A stretch of DNA of 64,000 nucleotides from Paraburkholderia sp. FT54 (GTDB taxonomy: Bacteria > Pseudomonadota > Gammaproteobacteria > Burkholderiales > Burkholderiaceae): assembly GCF_031585635.1 (NCBI RefSeq), contig NZ_CP134195.1:4030001-4094000 (forward strand). Direction: 5' to 3'. The notes below the pieces were generated by a model, which saw only the letters and a program-made list of their open reading frames with translations, ran no database searches and was not told where the DNA came from. Made by a program: the position numbers and the translations under genes. Positions 29,335 to 38,575 of the stretch are shown one piece after another; position 1 is the stretch's first letter, and each line of letters begins with the position of its first letter.

Positions 29335-30860
29335 ACGCGCCGACATCCCGTCGCCGGTTCGTCGCGCCACTGCCGCGCCACGTCTCGCTGCGCGCGTCCG
29401 CCCTGGCATTAGCAGGCGCATGCGCACTCACCGCCTGCACTGTCGGCCCAGACTACGTGAAGCCGACCATCACCACTGCTGCAACCTACAAGGAACTCGA
29501 CGGCACCGGCTGGAAACCCGCCCAACCCGCCGACACACTCACACGCGGCGCATGGTGGAGCGTCTACGCGGACCCGTCGCTCGACGCTCTCGAACAGCAG
29601 GTCGCGAGCGCGAACCAGAACGTGCAGGCCGCCGAAGCGCGCTTTCGCGCCGCCCGCGCAACCGTGGCGCAATATCGCTCGAGCTTCTTCCCGGTCGTCA
29701 CCGCGAGCGGCGCCTATTCGCGCGCGCGTTCGTCGGAGAACGTGCTGCACAAATCGACCGCCGGCCTCACGCTGAACGACTACCTCGTGCAAGCCGACGC
29801 GTCGTGGGAACCGGACCTGTGGGGCCGCGTGTCGCGCAGCGTCGAAGGCGCAAAAGCCGAAGCGCAGGCCAGCGCCGCCGATGCGCAAGCCGCGCTCCTG
29901 TCGATGCAGGCCGAACTCGCCACCGACTATTTCGAATTGCGCGGACTCGATCAGGAGCGCCAACTACTCGACGGCACGCTCGAGGCCTACAGGCAAGCGC
30001 TTGATCTGACGCAACACCGCTACGCCGGCGGCATCGCCACGGACGCCGATGTCGCGCAGGCGCAGACGCAACTGAAGACGACCCAGGCGCAAGCACTCGA
30101 CCTTGGCGTGCAGCGCGCGCAACTCGAACACGCGATTGCGATCCTGATCGGCCAGCCGCCTTCCACGCTTTCGTTGCCGGTTGCGCCGCTCAGCGCGGTG
30201 CCGGTCGTGGCGGCGGCGGGCGTGCCGTCCGCGCTGCTCGAACGCCGCCCGGACATAGCGGCGGCGGAACGGCACGTCGCCGATATGAACGCGCAGATCG
30301 GCGTGGCGACGGCGGCGTTTTTTCCAAACCTCATTCTGTCCGTGACGGGCGGCCTCGAAGCGACCAACTACAGTCAATGGTTGCTGGCACCGAGCCGGTT
30401 GTGGTCGCTCGGGCCGACCTTGGCGGGCACGCTGCTCGACTTCGGCGGACGCGCCTCCGTGAAGGAACAGACCCTTGCGCACTACGACGAAAGCGTCGCG
30501 CAGTACCGGCAGACGGTGCTGACCGCCTTCGGCCAGATCGAGGACAATCTCGCCGCGCTACGCGTGCTCGAACAGGAAGCGACCGCGCAGGCTGATGCGG
30601 TGGACGCCGCGCAGCGTGCGCTCACGGTCGTATCGAATCGCTATAAAAACGGCGCGATCACGTATCTCGACGTGGTGGTCGCGCAAACCACCGCGCTCAC
30701 CAACGAGCGCGACGCCGTGTCGATCGCGCGTCGAAGAATGGCGGCGAGCGTGGCGTTGATCAAGGCGCTCGGCGGCGGCTGGGACGCGTCCGCGCTGCCG
30801 ACAGACGAGCAGATCGTGCATCCGACCGCACCCGCGAGCGATGCGGCGGCGCACGGGTAG
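29331..30860 (+). CDS. RND efflux outer-membrane lipoprotein, NodT family
   Basis: A 509-residue TolC-like channel. The N-terminal signal peptide ends in the lipobox LTAC (Cys at about residue 36), so the protein is lipid-anchored. It is followed by CTVGPDYVKP, the family signature. Two OEP domains follow, with RFRAARATVAQYRSSFFPVV and LLERRPDIAAAERHVADMNAQIG typical of NodT/OprM. Its ATG overlaps the adaptor stop by 4 bp. It completes a three-part pump. Confidence 0.93.
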   Translation: MNAPTSRRRFVAPLPRHVSLRASALALAGACALTACTVGPDYVKPTITTAATYKELDGTGWKPAQPADTLTRGAWWSVYADPSLDALEQQVASANQNVQAAEARFRAARATVAQYRSSFFPVVTASGAYSRARSSENVLHKSTAGLTLNDYLVQADASWEPDLWGRVSRSVEGAKAEAQASAADAQAALLSMQAELATDYFELRGLDQERQLLDGTLEAYRQALDLTQHRYAGGIATDADVAQAQTQLKTTQAQALDLGVQRAQLEHAIAILIGQPPSTLSLPVAPLSAVPVVAAAGVPSALLERRPDIAAAERHVADMNAQIGVATAAFFPNLILSVTGGLEATNYSQWLLAPSRLWSLGPTLAGTLLDFGGRASVKEQTLAHYDESVAQYRQTVLTAFGQIEDNLAALRVLEQEATAQADAVDAAQRALTVVSNRYKNGAITYLDVVVAQTTALTNERDAVSIARRRMAASVALIKALGGGWDASALPTDEQIVHPTAPASDAAAHG

Positions 30861-31011
30861 GCGTCGTTTTTCGATGCCGCAAAAAGGGCGTCGAGCACGT
30901 CGTCTGGTCGCGTTGTAACGGCGGCCGACTGTGCGCCCCGCCGACCCGGGCGTTCTTTACAGCGTATCCTTAACTGCTTTGCGTCCTTTGCACCCCTGAG
31001 GAGATTTTTTC

Positions 31012-32295
31012 GTGACCCCGCCGCCGGATGCCCACCGGACTGCTACTTCGGCTGCTCCCGCTTCTTCGCTCGCTTCTTCCAACGCTTCCGCCGTGCCCGA
31101 CATCCCTTACCTCGAACGCGGCACACGCGCGTACTGGCGCGCCAGCATCGCGCTGCTGTTCGCCGGCTACGCGACGTTCTCGCTTCTTTATTGCGTGCAG
31201 CCCTTGCTGCCGTCGTTTTCGACGGCGTTCAACGTGACGCCGGCACAAAGCAGCCTGTCGCTCTCGCTGACCACGGCAGCGCTCGCGCTCGCCGTGTTCG
31301 TCGCCGGCTTCGTCTCGGAAGGCTGGAGCCGTCACACGCTGATGACGCTGTCGCTCACCCTTTCCGCGCTGCTGACCATCGGCGCGTCGATCGCGCCGCA
31401 GTGGCATCAACTGCTCGTGCTGCGCACGCTCGAAGGTCTTGCGCTCGGCGGCGTGCCCGCCGTCGCGATGGCCTATCTCGCGGAAGAAGTGCACCCCGAC
31501 GGCCTCGGCCTCGCGATGGGACTCTATGTCGGCGGCACGGCGATCGGCGGGATGGCGGGACGCGTGATCACCGGCGTGGTCGCGGATCTGTTTTCGTGGC
31601 GCGTCGCGATCGGCACGATCGGCGTGCTCGGCCTTCTGTCGATGCTCGCGTTTCGCGCGCTGCTGCCACCGTCACGCCACTTCGTGCCGCGGCGCGGACT
31701 CGGCTTCACGCATCACCGCACTGCCCTGCTCAAGCAATTCACGCGACCCGGACTGGCTCTGCTGTTTCTGCTCGGCTTCGTGCTGATGGGCAGCTTCGTC
31801 ACGCTGTACAACTACATCGGCTACCGGTTGCTCGCGGCGCCTTATCAATTGAATCAGACGGAGATCGGCGCGATCTTCGTCGTGTATCTGACGGGCGTGG
31901 TCGCCTCGCCGTGGTCGGGACGCATGGCCGATACGTTCGGCCGCGCTCGCGTGCTCACCGCCAGCCTGCTGTTGATGCTGCTCGGTCTCGCGCTCACCAT
32001 GTTGCATCCGCTGGCGGCGATTGCGGCCGGCATCGCGTGCGTCACGTTCGGCTTCTTCGCCGGACATTCGGTGGCGAGCAGCTGGGTGGGACGCCTCGCC
32101 AAGGATGCAAAAGGTCAGGCCGCCGCGCTGTATCTGCTCGCGTATTACATCGGTTCGAGCGTGGTCGGCTCATATGGCGGCCACGTGTGGGCCGGTTTCG
32201 GATGGAACGGTGTCGCGGGGTTGGTGGGTGTGCTGCTGCTCATTGGCCTGGTTGCAACGATGCGCTTGCGCGGACGTGAGCAACCTCGCACCTGA
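31012..32295 (+). CDS. MFS transporter, YnfM-like
   Basis: A 427-residue major-facilitator exporter with about 12 membrane segments. The stretch FSLLYCVQPLLPSFSTAFNVTPA-type opening and the VSEGWSRHTLM loop after helix 2 are typical of the YnfM/YdeA group. A GTG start at 31012 follows GAGGAG at good spacing. The first 30 residues are a Ser/Ala/Pro-rich cytoplasmic tail. It stands alone, without a regulator beside it. Substrate unknown; arabinose or drug export is known for relatives. Confidence 0.88.
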   Translation: MTPPPDAHRTATSAAPASSLASSNASAVPDIPYLERGTRAYWRASIALLFAGYATFSLLYCVQPLLPSFSTAFNVTPAQSSLSLSLTTAALALAVFVAGFVSEGWSRHTLMTLSLTLSALLTIGASIAPQWHQLLVLRTLEGLALGGVPAVAMAYLAEEVHPDGLGLAMGLYVGGTAIGGMAGRVITGVVADLFSWRVAIGTIGVLGLLSMLAFRALLPPSRHFVPRRGLGFTHHRTALLKQFTRPGLALLFLLGFVLMGSFVTLYNYIGYRLLAAPYQLNQTEIGAIFVVYLTGVVASPWSGRMADTFGRARVLTASLLLMLLGLALTMLHPLAAIAAGIACVTFGFFAGHSVASSWVGRLAKDAKGQAAALYLLAYYIGSSVVGSYGGHVWAGFGWNGVAGLVGVLLLIGLVATMRLRGREQPRT

Positions 32296-32568
32296 TGCTC
32301 GCCCAACCACCCAGCGCGCATTGAACGGCCCCAAAACGTAAGGCCGACGTAAGCGCACGCTACATTTTTTGCGCCGTATTTGCTGCGTCGCGGCAATCGC
32401 GGCGGCCCTTGCCGCGCCGGGTTCAGCGGCTTGCGAAAAGCCGCTGCAGCGCCGCAAAGCGTCGCTATATCGACCTGACTTGTCTCCTATACTCAAAACT
32501 AGCGTGGGCGGTGCATGACTCCATCAATGGAGCCGCCGCCTTCGCCAGTAATACATAAGGAGACGAGA

Positions 32569-32754
32569 ATGACGACCTACTTCACGATCGGCGATTTCAT
32601 CCTGGTCATCCCGATGGCACTGGCCGGGGCTTTGTTTGTCGGTGCGCTTCCCTGCAAGACGGAATTCCGGCACAACGCGTTGCGCGTGCTTGGCGCGCTG
32701 ATCGGCGTGGTGTTCGCGGTCGTGCTGGTCGAAGGTTTGCCGGCGCTCGTCTAG
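32569..32754 (+). CDS. Small two-helix membrane protein
   Basis: A 61-residue protein with two hydrophobic helices (DFILVIPMALAGALFVGAL and VLGALIGVVFAVVLVEGL) joined by a short basic turn with one Cys. The start at 32569 follows a perfect AAGGAG site. A strong terminator stands directly after the stop, so this is a true monocistronic gene. Function unknown. Confidence 0.75.
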   Translation: MTTYFTIGDFILVIPMALAGALFVGALPCKTEFRHNALRVLGALIGVVFAVVLVEGLPALV

Positions 32755-32756
32755 AA

Positions 32757-32785
32757 GAAAAAAGCCGCCCCGTGGGCGGCTTTTC
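32757..32785. terminator. Bidirectional terminator
   Basis: AAAAGCCGCC pairs with GGCGGCTTTT at 32775-32784. A-run and T-run flank it on both sides, so it can serve both the small membrane protein gene and the convergent aldo/keto reductase gene. Confidence 0.9.
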
Positions 32786-32819
32786 TATTGCTACGGCGTG
32801 AAAGGCCAAGGCGCGAGGA

Positions 32820-33863
32820 TCAGATCGCCTGATCCGTCGACGGCTTTTCCCACAGGTTGATGCCGCCTTCGGTCGCATAGCGGTCGATCTCGGCAAGTTC
32901 GTTCTTGGAGAACGCAAGGTTCTTCAGCGCACCGACGTTTTCACGCACCTGCTCCGCGCGGCTTGCACCGATCAGCACGGAGGTCACACGCGGATCGCGC
33001 AGCGCCCACGCGAGTGCCATCTGCGCGAGGCTCTGGCCGCGACGTTGCGCGATGTCGTTGAGTTTGCGCACGTGCTCGATGTTTTGCGCGCTCAAGTGCT
33101 CCTGCTTCAACGAACCGCCGCCCGGCTTGTTGACGCGCGCGTCTTCCGGCACGCCGTTCAGATATTTGCCGGTGAGCAGACCCTGGGCCAGCGGCGTGAA
33201 CGCGATGGCGCCCGCGCCGACCTTCTCCAGCGTATCCAGCAGCTCCTTTTCGATCCAGCGATTGAGCATGTTGTACGCGGGCTGATGGATCAGCAACGGC
33301 ACCTTGTACTCGGCGAGCAGCTTCGCCATTTCGAGCGTCTTGGTTGCCGAGTACGACGAGATCCCGATGTACAGCGCCTTGCCCTGCTGCACAGCGCTCG
33401 CCAATGCACCGGCGGTTTCTTCGAGCGGTGTGTCGGCATCGAAACGATGTGAATAGAAAATATCGACGTAGTCGAGACCCATGCGTTGCAGGCTCTGATC
33501 GAGACTCGCGAGCACGTATTTGCGCGAGCCGCCGCCTTGACCGTACGGACCCGGCCACATGTCCCAACCGGCCTTCGACGAAATCAGCAGTTCATCGCGA
33601 TACGGTTTGAAATCATCCTTGAAGAGTCGGCCGAAATTGGTTTCGGCGCTGCCGTACGGCGGCCCGTAGTTGTTGGCGAGGTCGAAGTGCGTGATACCCA
33701 GATCGAAGGCCGTGCGCAAGATGTCGCGCTGCGTGGAGATCGGCGTGGTGTCGCCGAAGTTGTGCCATAGACCGAGCGACAGCGCCGGTAGTTTGAGACC
33801 CGACTTGCCGCAGACGCGGTACTGCATATCCGAATAGCGTTCTGAAGCTGCTTCGTAAGCCAT
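32820..33863 (-). CDS. Aldo/keto reductase, YghZ (L-glyceraldehyde 3-phosphate reductase) type
   Basis: A 347-residue NADPH-dependent reductase, almost exactly the length of E. coli YghZ. The catalytic tetrad is visible: Asp and Tyr in FDLANNYGPPYGSAE, Lys in LISSKAGWDMWPGPYG, His in IFYSHRFD. YGQGGGSRKY is typical of the YghZ group. The ATG at 33863 opens MAYEAASERY; an in-frame extension upstream is Arg/Ser-rich and has no ribosome site. Members detoxify methylglyoxal and related aldehydes. Confidence 0.9.
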   Translation of the reverse strand: MAYEAASERYSDMQYRVCGKSGLKLPALSLGLWHNFGDTTPISTQRDILRTAFDLGITHFDLANNYGPPYGSAETNFGRLFKDDFKPYRDELLISSKAGWDMWPGPYGQGGGSRKYVLASLDQSLQRMGLDYVDIFYSHRFDADTPLEETAGALASAVQQGKALYIGISSYSATKTLEMAKLLAEYKVPLLIHQPAYNMLNRWIEKELLDTLEKVGAGAIAFTPLAQGLLTGKYLNGVPEDARVNKPGGGSLKQEHLSAQNIEHVRKLNDIAQRRGQSLAQMALAWALRDPRVTSVLIGASRAEQVRENVGALKNLAFSKNELAEIDRYATEGGINLWEKPSTDQAI

Positions 33864-34076
33864 TGCTAGTGTCCTTGATGGTGAAGGTGCCCGACATGTG
33901 CGGGCATGGGCAATTGCATGCTGCGGGAGGCGTGCTGCTTTATTTTTGTAGGAGGATGCGGCCAGACCGCTATGGTAGCGAATCGACGTGATGCATGCAG
34001 ACACCCAGTATGCGGGATGGACGATCGCTTGCAGCTCCCCTACACTTTGCCCGACTCAAGCTTATGGGAGAGGTCA

Positions 34077-34283
34077 ATGACGAAGGCGATTTCCATCGCG
34101 TTGATTGTCGGCGGTGTGGTGCTGCTGTATTTCGGCGGGCAGGCGTTCAATTCGGTGAGCAGCGACGTCTCGCGCGTCTTCACCGGTTCGCCGACCAACA
34201 AGGCGATCATGCTGATCGTGGGCGGTGTCGTCGCCACGATCGCCGGCCTGACGGGAATGGCTTTGTCGGGACGCAAGCGGTGA
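34077..34283 (+). CDS. DUF3185-like small membrane protein
   Basis: A 68-residue protein with two membrane helices. The pattern SIALIVGGVVLLYFG, then SSDVSRVFTGSPTNKA, then MLIVGGVVATIAGLTGM matches my memory of the DUF3185 family. The ATG at 34077 follows GGGAGAGGTCA. Function unknown. It lies 75 bp before the end of the convergent dioxygenase gene. Confidence 0.72.
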   Translation: MTKAISIALIVGGVVLLYFGGQAFNSVSSDVSRVFTGSPTNKAIMLIVGGVVATIAGLTGMALSGRKR

Positions 34284-34358
34284 CAGCGTGCGCGACCGCG
34301 CGGCGCTCGGGGTTCTCAGCGTATGAACCCGATGCGTCGCCGCGGGAGATCGAAAAAC

Positions 34359-35120
34359 CTAGAACGCCACTTCGGGCTTCCCAGCCGAACGGGTTCCCGG
34401 CAACGGCACATTGCTCGCGCCGTGATAGGTGTACACCAGCGAAAACTTCACCTGGTCGGTGATGTTCTTGCCGGCCGAGTGCAAGGTATTGCAGTGAAAG
34501 AACACCACGTCGCCGGCGTTCAATTCAGGCGACACCGCAGTGCGAATCCATTCCCGATTCTCTTCCAGATCGGAGCGGAAGAATTTGGCCTGATCGAACC
34601 GCTCGGATGTGAACGCGGCGCTGTGTGACTTCGGCACCAGCCACAGCGCGCCGTTATCCACCGTCTCCGCGCCGACGGCGAGCCAAACCGACACCAGATC
34701 GTCCCGCTCGAACGACCAGTACCGCACATCGCGATGCCAGCCGGTCAGGCTGCCATACGCAGGATGCTTGGTCATCATGCAGTTATGGTGCGCGCGCGAC
34801 AGGCGCGGCTCTTCACCGAAATACAACTCCATCCAGCCGCGAATTTCCGGCGCGGTCGCCCATTGCGCGAAACTCGGATGACGTCCGTACGCATCCAGCA
34901 GCCGCCGCACCGTATGGCCGCCCGGCGCCTGTTTGGAGGTCGGCGCGCCGGGATATTGCAGGTCCGCTTCGAACTCGATCGGCGCCGCCGCTTCCTGCAA
35001 CTGATGCTGTGCAATCTGCTTCAACTCATCGCAACGCTCGGGCGACACCAATCCGGGCACCACGACAAAACCCTGCTCCCGCAACGTCTGAATCTGCTCT
35101 TTCTTGGAATGAAGTGACAT
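34359..35120 (-). CDS. Phytanoyl-CoA dioxygenase (PhyH)-family protein
   Basis: A 253-residue Fe(II)/2-oxoglutarate-dependent oxygenase. The iron-binding HxD is in GWHRDVRYW, and the second His is in FHCNTLHSAGKN. The substrate is unknown; relatives hydroxylate lipids, ectoine precursors or small natural products. The ATG at 35120 is favoured over one seven codons upstream because of the GGAAC site before it. Stand-alone gene. Confidence 0.85.
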   Translation of the reverse strand: MSLHSKKEQIQTLREQGFVVVPGLVSPERCDELKQIAQHQLQEAAAPIEFEADLQYPGAPTSKQAPGGHTVRRLLDAYGRHPSFAQWATAPEIRGWMELYFGEEPRLSRAHHNCMMTKHPAYGSLTGWHRDVRYWSFERDDLVSVWLAVGAETVDNGALWLVPKSHSAAFTSERFDQAKFFRSDLEENREWIRTAVSPELNAGDVVFFHCNTLHSAGKNITDQVKFSLVYTYHGASNVPLPGTRSAGKPEVAF

Positions 35121-35536
35121 TGGTGTTCCGTTACTGTCCACAAGCTGATGCTCGATTGTAAAACGGGCGCGATCGCAGGGTGTGCTGTTTCACCTGCGCG
35201 AAACCGCCGCCTTACGCACTACTTTCATGCGCCATGCTCGGTTTCGCGGCACTTCGAATGGGCAAGCACGCACGAAAAACAACCGCAAAGGGCCGGACCG
35301 CGCTGCCGCAAATCGCGATCTACCCCGTAAAAACCCGTATTTGCAGGGTAAAAACGGACTTTATGACGTCACGAATCGCGTGTAACCTGCCTGCATGTTG
35401 ATTGCCACTCCCGCACTTTTGCGCCGCGTACAGGCCGCCAAGGCCGACTCCGCTGTACTCCGTGCATTTTCCCGTCGAATTCCAGGCTTTCGCGCCGTCC
35501 ATCGCGGCACCGCCATTGGCACATTTGGTGCTCCAC
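35121..35536. other. Intergenic region with paired GTAAAAAC boxes
   Basis: No convincing gene. The octamer GTAAAAAC occurs at 35327-35334 and 35348-35355, in the same orientation and 21 bp apart, that is two helical turns. Such spacing suits a pair of protein-binding sites. Confidence 0.35.
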
Positions 35537-35581
35537 ATGGCGCACACTCCGTCGCGCGACACGTTGCCTATTTCTGAAGCC

Positions 35582-35947
35582 ATGCACACTCTCCTGAACA
35601 CCCGTCTTACCCGTGCCGCACTGAAAGCGGCGCGTCCGGCGCGCCGCCATGTCGTGCGCGCGCTGCGTCATCACGCCACCCGCACACGCGCGCTGGGCGA
35701 ACAATGGCGCGATGCGAAAGCCGTCGACGGCATTCGCACCTGGTTCAACACGTTCTTCTCCGCCTTGCGTCTGCAAGGCGGCTCGCGCCGTTTTTCGCTA
35801 CGCACGCTGTTGCGCAAACCGACGCCGCTGCGCCTCACCGCGCCACGCGCACCGGTCGCCGTGCCGCAGAACACGAGCCGTCGCCCGCGTCGCATGTCGA
35901 CGAACGGCAGCACCGGCTGGTTCGCGTTCGCGTTTGCGAGCCGTTAA
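35582..35947 (+). CDS. Hypothetical basic protein, doubtful
   Basis: A possible 121-residue, strongly basic protein, beginning MHTLLNTRLTRAALKAARPA. The stretch GIRTWFNTFFSALRLQGGS is less shadow-like than other frames here, and the tail TGWFAFAFASR is hydrophobic. No strong ribosome site is seen, and an in-frame ATG also occurs at 35537. I do not recognise it. It may be a lineage-specific gene or chance. Confidence 0.35.
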   Translation: MHTLLNTRLTRAALKAARPARRHVVRALRHHATRTRALGEQWRDAKAVDGIRTWFNTFFSALRLQGGSRRFSLRTLLRKPTPLRLTAPRAPVAVPQNTSRRPRRMSTNGSTGWFAFAFASR

Positions 35948-36071
35948 GGGCGCGTACAGAACACGCCGCTTGGCCAGCGCAGTCCACGCACGACGCGCTC
36001 TGACGACGCGCAAGCACATCGCGGCCGTTGAAGCCGCCGGTCGTCCGCGCAGCAAAGCGACCGACGCAAAC

Positions 36072-36108
36072 AAAAAACCCCGCCTGGCTCGCGCCGGCGG
36101 GGTTTTTT
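36072..36108. terminator. Bidirectional terminator at the end of metK
   Basis: AAAAAACCCCGCC at 36072-36084 pairs with GGCGGGGTTTTTT at 36096-36108. It lies 21 bp past the metK stop and works in both directions. Confidence 0.92.
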
Positions 36109-36129
36109 GCTGATACGGACAACGCGTGC

Positions 36130-37320
36130 TTATTCGGCCAGTGCGGCAACCGGTTCCGTGCCGGCGGCTTCGGCTAGCGCCAGCGCCTTGTCTGTGGATT
36201 CCCACGTGAATTCCGGCTCTTCACGGCCGAAGTGACCATAGGCCGCGCTCTTCTCGTAGATGGGGCGCAGCAAGTCGAGCATCTGGATGATGCCCTTCGG
36301 ACGCAGGTCGAAATGCTCCTGCACCAGACGCGTGATGGTCGCATCCGACACACGGCCCGTGCCGAAAGTGTTCACCATCACCGACGTAGGCTGGGCGACG
36401 CCAATCGCGTACGACACCTGAATCAGGCAGCGCGAAGCCAGACCCGCGGCCACGATGTTCTTCGCCACATAACGGCCGGCGTAGGCCGCCGAACGGTCGA
36501 CCTTGGACGGATCCTTGCCCGAGAACGCGCCGCCGCCGTGCGGTGCGGCACCGCCGTACGTATCGACGATGATCTTGCGGCCGGTCAAACCGCAGTCGCC
36601 TTGCGGACCGCCAATCACGAAACGACCCGTAGGATTCACCAGGAACTTGATGTCGCCCTTGATGAGCTCGGCCGGCAGCGTCGGCTTGATGACTTCTTCG
36701 ATCACGGCTTCGCGCAGCGTGTCCAGATCGATGTCCGGCGAATGCTGCGTGGACAGCACCACGGTGTCGATCGCATGCGGTTTGCCGTCCACATAACGCA
36801 CGGTAACTTGCGACTTCGCATCCGGACGCAGCCAGGGCAGGCGGCGGTCACGGCGCAGATTTGCCTGACGCTCCACCAGACGGTGCGACAGGTGGATCGG
36901 CAACGGCATCAGTTCCGGCGTTTCTTCGCAGGCGTAACCGAACATCAGGCCCTGGTCGCCGGCGCCTTGATCGAGGTTGTTGTCGTGCGCGCGGTCCACG
37001 CCCTGGGCGATGTCCGGCGATTGCTTGTCGTACGCGACGAGCACCGCGCAGCCGCGGTAGTCGATGCCGTAGTCGGTGTTGTCGTAGCCGATGCGCTTGA
37101 TCGTGTTGCGCGCGACCTGGATGTAATCGACGTTCGCGGTAGTGGTGATTTCACCGGCCAGCACGACAAGACCCGTGTTGCACAGCGTTTCCGCGGCGAC
37201 GCGCGAGTATTTGTCCTGAGCCAGAATGGCGTCGAGAATGGCGTCCGAAATCTGATCCGCGACTTTGTCGGGATGGCCTTCGGAGACGGATTCGGAAGTG
37301 AAGAGATAGTCGTTTGCCAC
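36130..37320 (-). CDS. metK: S-adenosylmethionine synthetase
   Basis: A 396-residue enzyme that makes SAM from methionine and ATP in the cytoplasm. Family motifs are complete: [20 protein letters not shown] near the N-terminus, the ATP-binding [12 protein letters not shown], the P-loop-like [19 protein letters not shown], and FEWE-type ending in [15 protein letters not shown] choose the GTG at 37320 because CAGGAG stands 8 bp before it and [10 protein letters not shown] is where the family begins. A longer in-frame ATG start would add 13 unrelated residues. The gene is preceded by a leader of about 160 nt with several hairpins and a perfect TATAAT -10 box. Confidence 0.97.
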   Translation of the reverse strand: MANDYLFTSESVSEGHPDKVADQISDAILDAILAQDKYSRVAAETLCNTGLVVLAGEITTTANVDYIQVARNTIKRIGYDNTDYGIDYRGCAVLVAYDKQSPDIAQGVDRAHDNNLDQGAGDQGLMFGYACEETPELMPLPIHLSHRLVERQANLRRDRRLPWLRPDAKSQVTVRYVDGKPHAIDTVVLSTQHSPDIDLDTLREAVIEEVIKPTLPAELIKGDIKFLVNPTGRFVIGGPQGDCGLTGRKIIVDTYGGAAPHGGGAFSGKDPSKVDRSAAYAGRYVAKNIVAAGLASRCLIQVSYAIGVAQPTSVMVNTFGTGRVSDATITRLVQEHFDLRPKGIIQMLDLLRPIYEKSAAYGHFGREEPEFTWESTDKALALAEAAGTEPVAALAE

Positions 37321-37486
37321 GTTGCAGACTCCTGTTGTGTGGTTACGGTTGAGTTTCACGTAGCCAGCTTCGGGAGCCTTGAAGCGGCGACGCTTTAGCG
37401 GATTACCTTACCAGGAGGCGCAAATCACATGGTTTGCAGCCACCGGCTTCGCCCCGCAAGTTGTCTATTAACTCGGCGAAGCCCTT
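37321..37486 (-). promoter_or_regulatory. Structured metK leader RNA, possible riboswitch
   Basis: Read on the minus strand after the -10 box, the leader forms, in order: a 9-bp perfect stem (37475-37483 with 37445-37453); a stem GGC(U)GCAAA with UUUGCGCC (37417-37441), 8 bp with one bulge; a CGC-UAAA-GCG mini-hairpin (37391-37400); and GCUUC with GAAGC (37367-37385). Then come unpaired bases and the ribosome site. A leader this structured before metK suggests control by SAM, but I cannot assign it to a known riboswitch class. Confidence 0.5.
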
Positions 37487-37492
37487 ATTATA
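37487..37492 (-). promoter_or_regulatory. -10 box of metK
   Basis: On the minus strand this reads TATAAT, a perfect sigma-70 -10 element. TGTGAC lies 16 bp upstream of it as a weak -35. Transcription would start close to 37480. Confidence 0.6.
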
Positions 37493-37597
37493 GCGACTTC
37501 TTATGATTGTCACAGAGTGTCCAAGCGTGGGGTATTACGTCAACTTTTCCGCTTTCCTGATTTGCGTCATGCGCCGCAACTCTGTTCAGGAGGCGGC

Positions 37598-38482
37598 ATG
37601 CTGAGCCGCTATGGCGCGAAACTCGCGATCGGGCTGCTGAAACTGTTTGCATTGTTGCCTTATGGTCTCATCGCCCGCCTCGGCGATGGACTCGGCTGGT
37701 TGCTGTATCAGATCCCGAGCCGGCGCAAACGCATCGTCCATATCAACCTGAAGCTGTGCTTCCCGGAATGGAACGACGAGCGCCGTGAAGACGTCGCGCA
37801 GAAGCATTTCCGCCACGCGATCCGCAGCTACCTCGAACGCAGCGTGCAGTGGTTCGGCTCGGCGAAGAAGCTCGAAAAGCTGATCCAGCTCGACAGCGCG
37901 ATCGATCTGACTGACCCGAACTTGCCGCCCACGCTGTTTCTCGGCTTTCACTTCGTCGGTATCGAGGCCGGCTCGATCTTCCTGAACTATTCGCTCAAGC
38001 GCCAATGCGGTTCGCTCTATCAGCCGATGTCGAATCCCGAACTGGAAGAAGTCGCGAAAGCCGCGCGCGCGCGTTTCGGCGCGGACATGGCGAGCCGCGC
38101 CGACAGCGCGCGCATCGTGCTGCGCTGGCTGCGCGACCGCAAGCCGGTCATGCTCGGCGCCGACATGGACTACGGCGCGCGCAACTCCACCTTCGTGCCG
38201 TTCTTCGGCGTGCCGACCTGCACGCTGACCGCGGTGGGGCGTCTGGCCAAGGTCGGCCACGCGCAGGTGGTGCCGTTCATCGGCGAGGTGCTGCCGAACT
38301 ACAAAGGCTACCGCCTCAAGGTGTTCAAGCCGTGGGAGAACTACCCGACCGGCGACGACGACGCGGACGCCCGTCGCATGAATGCCTTCCTGGAAGAGCA
38401 GATTCCGTCGATGCCCGAGCAGTACTACTGGGTGCACAAGCGCTTCAAGACCCGGCCACCGGGTCAACCGAGCGTGTATTGA
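37598..38482 (+). CDS. lpxL: Lipid A biosynthesis acyltransferase (LpxL/HtrB family)
   Basis: A 294-residue inner-membrane enzyme that adds a secondary acyl chain to Kdo2-lipid A. A membrane helix near the N-terminus (LLKLFALLPYGLIARLGDGLG) is followed by the catalytic HX4E motif in GFHFVGIEAG and the conserved region LGADMDYGARNSTFVPFFGV. The ATG at 37598 follows a perfect AGGAGG, which fixes the start. It is divergent from metK and followed after 93 bp by dapF. The paralogue (LpxL or LpxM) cannot be told apart with certainty. Confidence 0.88.
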   Translation: MLSRYGAKLAIGLLKLFALLPYGLIARLGDGLGWLLYQIPSRRKRIVHINLKLCFPEWNDERREDVAQKHFRHAIRSYLERSVQWFGSAKKLEKLIQLDSAIDLTDPNLPPTLFLGFHFVGIEAGSIFLNYSLKRQCGSLYQPMSNPELEEVAKAARARFGADMASRADSARIVLRWLRDRKPVMLGADMDYGARNSTFVPFFGVPTCTLTAVGRLAKVGHAQVVPFIGEVLPNYKGYRLKVFKPWENYPTGDDDADARRMNAFLEEQIPSMPEQYYWVHKRFKTRPPGQPSVY

Positions 38483-38575
38483 ACGGCCGCCTTCGCGGTG
38501 TGTGAAGAAAGCGCCCGAACACGGAAAAAACGCGGCGTTCGGCTCACCCGCTGGCTCGTCACTTACAATAGCGTG

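Noticed and set aside
37321..37441. metK leader as an ordinary SAM-II riboswitch
   Set aside because: It holds GUGAUUUG and GCUAAAG but no P1 around the first, no UUGC/P1' and no P2 partner; the order of SAM-II is not met. Kept only as an unassigned structured leader.
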